Assembly (NCBI GenBank): GCA_010279815.1
Contig: QEOQ01000030.1
Location: forward strand, 21,844 to 85,843
Length of the DNA: 64,000 nt
Direction: 5' to 3'
DNA from: Brachionus plicatilis
Taxonomy: Eukaryota > Rotifera > Eurotatoria > Ploima > Brachionidae
Shown here: positions 27,464-34,885 of the stretch, piece by piece
How the letters are laid out: the number at the start of each line of letters is the position of its first letter
Numbering within the stretch: the stretch's first letter is position 1
Made by a program: the position numbers and the translations under genes
The notes under the pieces: model-generated
Told to the model about the DNA's origin: nothing
The model's input: the letters and a program-made list of their open reading frames with translations, nothing else
The model's database searches: none

Positions 27464-27810
27464 TCACAGAAAATATAAGAGCTTATCAATTAGGTTTTTG
27501 AGTAAGTAAGTGTCGGTGATGCTTTTGGTACCCAGATCAATTGCGTTCAAATAACCAGCTGTTCGATTGGTAAAAAAGCGATGCCGAACACCACAGTTTC
27601 TTACAAGCTGACGTTCGATCGCTAACCAACCTCGTCTTGTGCGACCAGCTGGGCTGTCCAAACCATTGGATGCTAGTAACTGGTTGCCATAAATCAGTTC
27701 AACTTGATCGTAATGGTGATGAATCTTATGTAACTGGATAAGGTCTCCACTTCTCCGTCTTTCTTCGAGTGTCGTCCATCCAAGAGCCTCTCTTCTTTCT
27801 ACGTACCGAG
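27464..27810 (-). pseudogene. Non-LTR retrotransposon ORF2 C-terminus, fragment A
   Basis: Reading on the minus strand from about 27810, the frame contains LEERRRSGDLIQLHKI, then VELIYGNQLLASNG, then RHRFFTNRTAGYLNAI. This is the familiar C-terminal block of CR1/Jockey-like LINE proteins (RR.RGDLI..+KI ... FF.NR....WN.L). It is cut at its 5' side where a 230-bp repeat begins at 27811. The reverse-transcriptase core is absent, so it is a dead 5'-truncated copy. Confidence 0.75.
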
Positions 27811-28043
27811 TACCTACGTACCCGTATATCTTTATATTTTTTTATTTTTTGTGTTATTTTTCAGAAATAAATATTTTAAACTGAATTAGTTAATTGTTTA
27901 TTGATATTGTTATTTTTCCTGCTGAATTAGTGAAGATTTTAATGTATTTATGGGCAAATATTATTTATGCTCATTGCGAACTGCCAGGGCATAACCCGAA
28001 CTTTATTTCGAACAAAATAAAATAATTTTTTCTCTCTATTTTT

Positions 28044-28044
<1 letters not shown>
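27811..28044. repeat. Direct repeat X, copy 1
   Basis: Starts TACCTACGTACCCG and shares with 28621-28817 a long run including CAGAAATAAATATTTTAAAC, TGAATTAGTTAATTGTTTAT and CTCATTGCGAACTGCCAGGG. Copy 1 has about 35 extra bases. On the opposite strand it is related to 57486-57600, so X belongs to the same repeated sequence as the gene fragment at 57.4-57.8 kb. Confidence 0.85.
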
Positions 28045-28097
<53 letters not shown>

Positions 28098-28620
28098 ATT
28101 GAACTGCAGTATAGATATTTCTATCTATACCAACGCACCGAGGCGTTTAGCCTTATCTAGTGTAAGGCTTTGGCAGTCTTTGCTTCTCACTTATCCAAAC
28201 ACTTGTTTGTCAATAATTGCTTTGAAACTGTTGATTGTTTTCGCATTAATCGCATTTTTTGTCAAACTGTTCCAATCCTTTGCCAAACGGTTTGTTAAAA
28301 AATTATATCTTGATGAACCTCTGCGATTTATTTCACGGACAAGTCGTTTGTCATGTGGTCTTCTTAGGTTTATAGTGCTGTTTTTAGTGTAGTTGATACC
28401 ATTCATTAGAGATACTTTTTCTAGACCATTAACTATTTTATACATTTGAATTAAATCACCTCTCAGGCGACGATTTTCAAGGCTCATTAGATTTAAGTCT
28501 TTCAGCCTCTCTTCATACGGTAAAATCTACAAGCTTTGTTGCTCTTCTTTGAACTCTTTCTATGATCTTAACATCTGTCTTTAAATATGGGCGCCAGATA
28601 CTCACTGCATACTCTAAGTG
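28045..28620 (-). pseudogene. LINE ORF2 C-terminus, fragment B, with (TAG)n tail
   Basis: On the minus strand the frame reads [20 protein letters not shown], then after one frameshift ERLKDLNLMSLENRRLRGDL, ...SSRYNFLTNRLAKDWNSL, ending at about 28191. It is the C-terminal region of a CR1/Jockey-like LINE. Its 3' end is a (TAG)n microsatellite at 28045-28097, the normal kind of tail for such elements. The frameshift and loss of the catalytic domain make it non-functional. It lies exactly between the two copies of repeat X. Confidence 0.8.
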
Positions 28621-28817
28621 TACCTAAGTACCCGTTTATCTTTATATTTTTTTATTTTTTGTGTTATTTTTCAGAAATAAATATTTTAAACTGAATTAGT
28701 TAATTGTTTATTGATTTTGATATTTTTCCTGCTGAATTAGTGAAGATTTATGTTCATTGCGAACTGCCAGGGCTTTATTTTGAACAAAATAAAATAATTT
28801 TTTCTCTCTATTTTTGT
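28621..28817. repeat. Direct repeat X, copy 2
   Basis: Same orientation as copy 1 (TACCTAAGTACCCG ... CTCTATTTTTGT). It ends where the unrelated AT-rich 3' flank of the Notch-like gene starts. It is shorter than copy 1 by internal deletion. Confidence 0.85.
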
Positions 28818-29323
28818 GAACATTTTTTATTTAAATTTAATTTAATATTAAATCACTTAGAAAAGAGTTTTTTTAGTTAATTTTTAGACCAACAACCAAA
28901 AAAAAAGAAAATAAAAACAAATAAACAAACGAAAAAAAAGAAAAAAAAAAAAACACACTTCATATCATAATTGTATGCTATACAAATAATCACCAAAAGC
29001 CGACGACACAATTTTTAAATTAACTTAGAACCATTCAGTATACAATTTAAATACCCTATTGTTTATTTAATAAAACAAATTCGAACAAAATCTGCACTCA
29101 GTCTGACACAAAAAGAAGCAACAAAAAAATGTAACAAATGAATAAAAAAAAAAAAAAATGATAAAAATCCTAAACACCCTTTTTAATTCAGTTAATTTCG
29201 AAAAAAAAAGGCCAAAAATTCTTAACAACTATACGAAATAAAGAAAAAAAATTCCTAAAAAAATTTACATTAATTTAAAATAAAAAAGAAAAACTAACAC
29301 GGAATTACAATCAATCAACTCGT
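28818..29323 (-). other. 3' flank and probable 3' UTR of the Notch-like gene
   Basis: A-rich sequence directly after the stop codon. A minus-strand AATAAA at 29062-29067 is a possible poly(A) signal about 260 nt past the stop. No other gene is seen. Confidence 0.4.
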
Positions 29324-32200
29324 CTAAAAATAAGCCGCATACTGACTCGAATAGAGCTGAGCACTTTGCTGGCCGTGAACGGCGGCGGTCTCCTGCTTCA
29401 CTTGAAACTGAACACTCTTAGCACCATAACCACTGTCGCTCATGAAGCCCATATTAACATTTCCGCCCATAGACGCCGCATCCAACTTGGTCTCCATGGC
29501 AACCGGCTTCAAATAAAACGGCTGAGCGCTCGCATAGGCATAGTTGGAGTCGCCGTAGTAGTAGGCCGAGTAGTTGGCGTCATAGTGGTTGGCGTACGAG
29601 TAGACGGGCTGGAGGGTGTAGGGCGGGGGCGGCGGCGACGGACTGCTCGGCTTTTTGGCCGGTCTTTTGCTCTTAACAGTGGCCGCAGTGTCGTTCAGCT
29701 TGCGTTTGGTGGCCACCGACTTGAGCAGCTTGGTTTGTTGAGCGGGAGGGGGTGGCGGCGGGGGCGGCAGTGGTTGAGGCCCGCTCTTCACCGTCTTAAT
29801 GTGTCGTGGCAAGGAGTGCACGCCGCTCATCGCCTCCATCACCGACTTCATCTTGTTATACTTGATCTCGTCATCGCCGCTAACAAACGCCTCGTGTCTT
29901 ATCAACAAGTCGGCCACTTGCAAAGTGCACATCTCGCTGAGACCAGAGCTGAGCGGTGTCTTCTCGTCATTGTCCTGCATGTTGACGTTGGCGCCCGCCT
30001 TCAGCAGAGCGCACGCGCCGCCCACATTGTTAACTTTGGCGCACCAATGAAGCGCACTGCGGCCCTCGTTGTCCGTGGCGTTCACAGTGGCATTATAGTC
30101 GCACAACAATTGAACGATGCCGTTCAAACTTAATCGGCACGCTATTATGAGACAAGTGTCGCCGAGCTCGTCGTTTGTCTTCGCATCGATCAAATCGTAC
30201 TTGTCGTCCAGAAGCAAATTGGCGTGGTTGAGCGCATTGTTGGCGCACAGCATACTGTTGCAGTGGTCCAGCAACAATTTGACTATGTTGTACTGGTTGG
30301 CGCAGACGGCCGCGTGCAGCACATTGCGGCCGTACTTGTCGAACACGCTGAGGTCGGCACGGTGCTGCACGAGCCGCTCGCAGACCCGGTAGAGGCCGGC
30401 ACGGGCCGCCAGATGCAGCGCGGTCTCGCCGTCGCCGTTCTGTGCGTGCACGTCCGCGCCGCTGCTAACCAACGAGTCGATGCAGTCGGCCGACTCGTTG
30501 GCGCCGGGGGACGCGTTCCGCGACCGGCCCATCACGAACAGCATGAGCGGGGTCAGGCCTGACGAGCTGGTCTTGTAGTTGGCCGGCTGCAGGGACTCGG
30601 GCAGCGACTCGGGCGGCGACGGGTAATAGTCGACTTGGTTGACCTTGACCGACAGGTGAAGGTCGCCGTAGTCGTTGTCGGTCGGCATGGTGCACGATTT
30701 TTGTCTGCTCAAAAAATTGCGCCCAAACGACACTTTGCCCATTGATTTGTCGCTGTCCAGCTTTTGCTCAACTGCTGAGTCGCCCACCGGCGGGAACCAC
30801 ACCGGCGCCTTTACCCGTCGTCCCTGCTGCTGCTGCTTGATGATGACGGTGAGGGCCAGTGAGATGCCCACTAGCAGACCTATGGACACAAAGCACAGGG
30901 TGAGTGTGAGCGATGATGACGTACTGTTGCCATCCGATTGATCGTGCGGCTTTTTTTTCTCTCCGCTTTGATACGCCTCGTAGCTCACGTCGGCTACGTA
31001 TTTCGGAAATAGATCGGACGATTTTTTTAATTGGTCGAGCACTTTGCTTACGTCACTGTTCTGCAGACACACTCTGTCCGTTTGGTGCGCTCCGCTAGTC
31101 GGCTCGTTTTGAATGCACGCCGAAATAAAAATAAAGTAAACTTTTGTCCAGATGTGCGTGGTCGTGTCCACGCTGCTATTGAACGCAAATATCATGTCTT
31201 GTTGATCGACAGTTTTTTTGATGCTGATCATAATGCCGAATCTTTTTTCAAATTGAGAGATTATTTGATCGCGCCGATGTCTAAACTCGTCCGGGCTGAT
31301 GTTGACGACGAGGACAAAAGCGCCGTCGGTATCATTACGAGGCGGCAGAGGCGTCGTTGACACCGTTGTCAAAATTAACGTCTCACAATTAACGCCTGTA
31401 AATCCATGACTGCACTGGCAAATGTATTTTTGCTGGTGGTCGACAGTGGCGAGTGATACACAGGTGGAGTTGTGGCGGCAGGGTTTGTGCAGAGCGCACA
31501 GGTCTTCGTGTTGGCAATTTTTGCCGGTGTAGCCGGGGGGACACTGGCAGTGGTAGTCGTGGGGGAGAGAGGCGCATTGACCTCTGGCGCAAGGGCTGGA
31601 CGCGCACGGGTCCAGCCTTAGCGAGCAGTCGGCGGCGCCGAAGCCCTGCGGGCACACGCACTTGGGCGGCCCGGTCGTACCCTCCTGGACGCACGCGGCC
31701 CCGTTCTTGCACACGCCCTCGGTGCTGCACTTCATGCGGGTCTGACAGTAGCGGCCGATGAACGGCCACTCGCAGTCGCACTCGTACGAGTTGATGCCGT
31801 CTATGCACAGGCCGCCGTTGAAGCAGGTCGCGTTGAGACAGTCGTTGATGTTGTCGGCGCAGGTGGGTCCGGCGAAGCCGGGCTTGCACTGGCAGTAGTA
31901 GCCGATGGCGCCGGCCTGGGCGTTGCAGTAGCCGTTGGGAGAGCACGGGTCCGGCGAGCACGGCGTCAGTGTGGACTGCTCGCAGTGTTTGCCCGTGAAG
32001 CCCGGCTTGCATGTGCAGATTTTTAGCGCGCCGGTCGAGTTGGTGTGCTCCAGTCGGTAGCAGAGGCCGCCGTTGTAGCATTTGAAGTTGTCGGCTGGGT
32101 CGGCCGAGTCGTACGCGTCGTATTTACAGCTTTTGATTGTGTAGGCAAGGGTGGTCCGATGGCTCAAGTGGAACAGCAGTACGACCGCTAGCAGTTTCAT
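29324..32200 (-). CDS. Notch-type receptor lacking LNR repeats
   Basis: A single uninterrupted 958-codon frame with an ATG start after a CAA-rich leader. Order seen: signal peptide (1-20); six EGF repeats (about 25-73, 81-114, 121-152, 158-192, 199-229, 235-272), the third with calcium-binding spacing (DNINDC ... CIDGINSYEC); a Thr/Pro linker; a NOD-like region (293-345, FVLVVNISPDEF) and a NODP-like stretch (377-410); one TM helix (430-454); a basic stop then APVWFPP (465-471), the RAM-type hydrophobic-Trp-x-Pro motif; ankyrin repeats (546-780, including LHLAARAGLYRVCERL and SALHWCAKVNNVGGACALL, very Notch-like); a basic NLS-like KRPAKK tail, two polyproline runs and a Tyr-rich C-terminus. 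In the family, ligand-triggered cleavage frees the intracellular part to bind CSL. Lin12/Notch repeats are absent, and the EGF number is far below the usual 10-36. The codons are visibly more G/C-rich than in neighbouring genes, and there are no introns. Confidence 0.9.
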   Translation of the reverse strand: MKLLAVVLLFHLSHRTTLAYTIKSCKYDAYDSADPADNFKCYNGGLCYRLEHTNSTGALKICTCKPGFTGKHCEQSTLTPCSPDPCSPNGYCNAQAGAIGYYCQCKPGFAGPTCADNINDCLNATCFNGGLCIDGINSYECDCEWPFIGRYCQTRMKCSTEGVCKNGAACVQEGTTGPPKCVCPQGFGAADCSLRLDPCASSPCARGQCASLPHDYHCQCPPGYTGKNCQHEDLCALHKPCRHNSTCVSLATVDHQQKYICQCSHGFTGVNCETLILTTVSTTPLPPRNDTDGAFVLVVNISPDEFRHRRDQIISQFEKRFGIMISIKKTVDQQDMIFAFNSSVDTTTHIWTKVYFIFISACIQNEPTSGAHQTDRVCLQNSDVSKVLDQLKKSSDLFPKYVADVSYEAYQSGEKKKPHDQSDGNSTSSSLTLTLCFVSIGLLVGISLALTVIIKQQQQGRRVKAPVWFPPVGDSAVEQKLDSDKSMGKVSFGRNFLSRQKSCTMPTDNDYGDLHLSVKVNQVDYYPSPPESLPESLQPANYKTSSSGLTPLMLFVMGRSRNASPGANESADCIDSLVSSGADVHAQNGDGETALHLAARAGLYRVCERLVQHRADLSVFDKYGRNVLHAAVCANQYNIVKLLLDHCNSMLCANNALNHANLLLDDKYDLIDAKTNDELGDTCLIIACRLSLNGIVQLLCDYNATVNATDNEGRSALHWCAKVNNVGGACALLKAGANVNMQDNDEKTPLSSGLSEMCTLQVADLLIRHEAFVSGDDEIKYNKMKSVMEAMSGVHSLPRHIKTVKSGPQPLPPPPPPPPAQQTKLLKSVATKRKLNDTAATVKSKRPAKKPSSPSPPPPPYTLQPVYSYANHYDANYSAYYYGDSNYAYASAQPFYLKPVAMETKLDAASMGGNVNMGFMSDSGYGAKSVQFQVKQETAAVHGQQSAQLYSSQYAAYF

Positions 32201-32280
32201 TTTTGTTGTTGTTGTTTTTGTGGTTGTGGTGGTGGTCGTTGTTGTGGCTTTTATTGACGATTATACTCAAAGCATTTATC
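32201..32280 (-). promoter_or_regulatory. CAA/CCA-rich 5' leader of the Notch-like gene
   Basis: Just before the ATG the minus strand reads CCACCACAACCACAAAAACA and then CAACAACAACAAAAATG. Further upstream, a pyrimidine tract ends in GGTCAGCCCAG followed by ATAAATG, which resembles a 3' splice acceptor and a tiny upstream ORF (ATG CTT TGA). Whether transcription starts here, or an intron or trans-spliced leader joins here, cannot be decided from the sequence. Confidence 0.4.
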
Positions 32281-33458
32281 TGGGCTGACCAAGGAGAAAA
32301 AAAGAAAAATTAGTTTGGTTTTTTTTTTGATTTTTGAATTTATTTGTACATTTTTTTTTGAATAAATGAAATAAGAAAATTATTGTTTTTAAATATAAGT
32401 TAATTTTTTTTTGTTGCTTTTTTTTTGACTCTTAACTTTCTATCCAAGATGACCAAATTGAGAAAAAATATTAGACTTTTTTAAATTTTGGAATTTATTT
32501 GAACATTTAGAAAATGATTTTTTTTTAAGTTTTTTTTTTATACTCAAAATATTAGTCCTATGTTAACCAAGGAAAAAAAGAGAAATTTTTTTTTTTCTTA
32601 ATTTTAATTTAATTTTATATTTTCTTTTGAATAAATGAAATAAACGATTAATTTTTTTTGTTGCTTATTCTACTCTTAAATTTCTATCCAAGATGACCAA
32701 ATTGAGAAAAAAAATTAGACTTTTTTAAATTTTGGAATTTATTTGAACATTAAAAAATGAAATTTTTTTTTTTTAATTTTTTTATACTCAAAATAATAGT
32801 CTTATATTTGCCAAGGAAAAAAAGATAAATTTTTCTTAATTTTAATTTAATTTTATATTTTCTTTTGAATAAATGAAATAAAAGATTAATTTTTTATGTT
32901 GCTACTCTCTAAACATCAATCTTTGTTGACCATAAAGAAAAGAGAAAAAATAATTTTTTTTTTCTAAATTTAAATTTATTTGAACATTTAAAAAATTAAA
33001 TTTTTTTTCTACTCTAAACATTATTCTTATGTTAACCAAGAAAAAAAATAGAAAATTTTTTTTTTCTAAATTTAAATTTAATATTACATTTTTTTTTGAA
33101 TTAATGAAAAAAATAAAATTTAAATTTTTTTAAATTAATTTTTTTTTGTTGCTACTCTCAAAACATCAATCTTTGTTGACCATAACGAAAAAGAGAAAAA
33201 ATTATTTTTTTTTCTAAATTTAAATTTATTTGAACATTTCGAAAATTAGATTTTTTTTAAGTTTTTTTTTACTCAAAATATTAGTCTTATGTTAACCAAG
33301 AAAAAAAAAGGAAAAATTTAAATTTAATTTTAAATTTTTTTTTTGAATAAATTAAAAAATAAAATTTAAATATTTTTTAAATTTATTTTTTATGTTGCTA
33401 ATTTTCCTCTTAACTTTTTATCTAAACTGACCTAAGTGAGAAAAAGATTATTGCTTCA
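32250..33458. repeat. Tandem array of about 120-bp monomers in about 246-bp dimers
   Basis: The anchor TGTTGCT recurs at about 32412, 32659, 32899, 33148 and 33394 (spacing 247, 240, 249, 246). Each is followed by ACTCT..A.C.T..ATC, then TTG(A)CCA or GACCAA and a purine-rich GAGAAAAA run. Midway between anchors a second variant occurs (ACTCAAAATATTAGTC, TATGTTAACCAAG), so each unit is a dimer of two related monomers. The first, partial unit overlaps the Notch leader (TATACTCAAAGCATTTATCT then GGGCTGACCAAGGAG). Confidence 0.8.
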
Positions 33459-34222
33459 TTAAAATAACTGTAAGAACCGAAGCAATTAAAGGACATCTTC
33501 AAAAAATCAATATAAAAATCTTAAAATCATCAAATATTTTCCAATCAAAACATCTATTCGTACAATACACAAAACTTTGAAACTCCATACAATTGATGAG
33601 AGAGCTAATAGTCTTTTCACAAAATTTTTAACCAGCATGGCGAAACAAGAACTCACTTCCATTACCCAAGCGTTTTAAAACGCCACTCGACCTATTCCAT
33701 AGAAGATCGGAAAATTTATTCTCTAATGTATACCACCAACACTATCCAGTCCTAGACTTTATTCAAGTTTCAAAAAAAAACTTCTATATTTATTCTATTT
33801 TTCTCTTGTATAAATAAAGACAAAAAAATTGTAATGCAAACATGAGGGTTCAAACGAAGGATGTTGCCATTAGAACAATCCCAGAGTTTTTGCCAAAATT
33901 AAAAAAAAAAATAAGAAAAAAATTGGTTTATTTTAAATTTGAACTTATTATTGCACAAAATGAGACTGGACTAACCATTAAAAATTGGAGACAAAGGGAA
34001 CACTTTTTTACCAACAGAGTAGTAAATGGCTGCAATAATCTTCCTGAGGAAGTGATCAATTCTAGTTCAGTGAATCAAATCAAAAATGAGTACGATATGT
34101 TCAAAAGTCCTTATCAAAAAGACATCTAACACTCATGCATAGTAGCCTAATGCTAAGTTTTATGAACGGTGTAAGAGCTACCATGGCAAGTTTCTTACAG
34201 TTGCTAATTATTATTATTGTAG
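33459..34222 (+). pseudogene. LINE C-terminal fragments inserted in the tandem array
   Basis: The frame 33842-34129 ends with KNWRQREHFFTNRVVNGCNN then LPEEVINSSSVNQIKNEYD, the C-terminal signature of CR1/Jockey-like LINE proteins. It is followed by a short (ATT)n tail at about 34207-34220. Just upstream, 33540-33760 has broken coding (KRFKTPLDLFHRRSENLFSN) that looks like a second, frameshifted retrotransposon end. Array monomers stop at 33458 and resume at about 34230, so this is an insertion. Confidence 0.7.
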
Positions 34223-34424
34223 TGTTATTTTTTTTGAACAAATAAAAAAATAAAATTTTAATTTTAAAGTTTATTTTTTTTGTTGCTAATTCTACACGAA
34301 ATATTTATCTATGCTGACCAAAATGAGAAAGAGAAAAAATTAGTCTAGTTTTAATTTTAAAATTCATTTGAACATTTTTACATGAAAAAAAAAAATTGAA
34401 ATTTTTCCAAAGTTAATTTTTAAT
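34223..34424. repeat. Tandem array, continuation past the LINE insertion
   Basis: TGTTGCTAATTCTAC at 34281 is followed by AAATATTTATCTATGCTGAC then CAAAATGAGAAAGAG and a degraded partial unit. This is another array monomer, and among all units it is the most like the Notch leader end (ATTTATCT.GGCTGACCAA in the leader). Confidence 0.7.
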
Positions 34425-34719
34425 AAAAGACAAATTTCAAATGTCATTAAAAGTTTCCCATCAAATTGAATTGGTCCAAAATCTGACTCGGATACGCACT
34501 ATTAATTTGTCTAAAGATATATCTAAATTAATAAATATTCCCATAGATTGTCATATCGAATGCATTTTAGATTATTAAGCGGACAAGTGGCCTCTAACTA
34601 AACAAACATTAGCGTCTGCTGGATCTCGAGTGCTTTGCGATGAGAAATAGAGCCCTGTGTCGAGACTTATTTATGGACAATTGATTGTACAATGGTCACT
34701 CGCTTTCACAGCTCGACAG

Positions 34720-34885
34720 CAAATTAAGTAAGACTTAGCACAGCGAACATGTCGCGACCACTCAAGCAAATGCTTATCTAACCAATTCTGACCAATTCAA
34801 TGCTGGCTAAGAGATTTTCTTGTTCAACAATTTTTCTACAAATTGTGAGAATTACCAAATAATAATGAATTTTTTTTTTCTTATT
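34720..34885 (-). promoter_or_regulatory. Conserved non-coding module 1 with CSL-type site
   Basis: About 2.6 kb upstream of the Notch-like ATG. Contains AACATGTCGCG, AGCAAATGCTTATCTAA, GACCAATTCAA, then ACAAATTGTGAGAATT and AAATAATAATGAAT. A diverged copy with the same order lies at 36440-36600. TGTGAGAA at 34844-34851 fits the YGTGRGAA consensus of CSL/Su(H). Regulatory function is inferred from conservation between copies, not shown. Confidence 0.45.

Noticed and set aside
28045..28097. CRISPR-like or regulatory repeat
   Set aside because: It is a simple (TAG)n microsatellite forming the tail of a LINE fragment; there are no spacers.
29366..30133. 255-codon plus-strand frame opposite the Notch-like gene, and several other antisense frames up to 31761
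   Set aside because: They are antisense shadows of a G/C-rich coding sequence, full of Arg/Ala/Val low complexity, and match no family, while the minus-strand frame has clear Notch domains.
31389..32081. 230-codon second minus-strand frame rich in Arg/Leu/Gln
   Set aside because: It is an out-of-frame shadow of the EGF repeats.
32250..34424. CRISPR array or rRNA spacer
   Set aside because: The units are long, contiguous, degenerate and dimeric, without unique spacers, in an animal genome.
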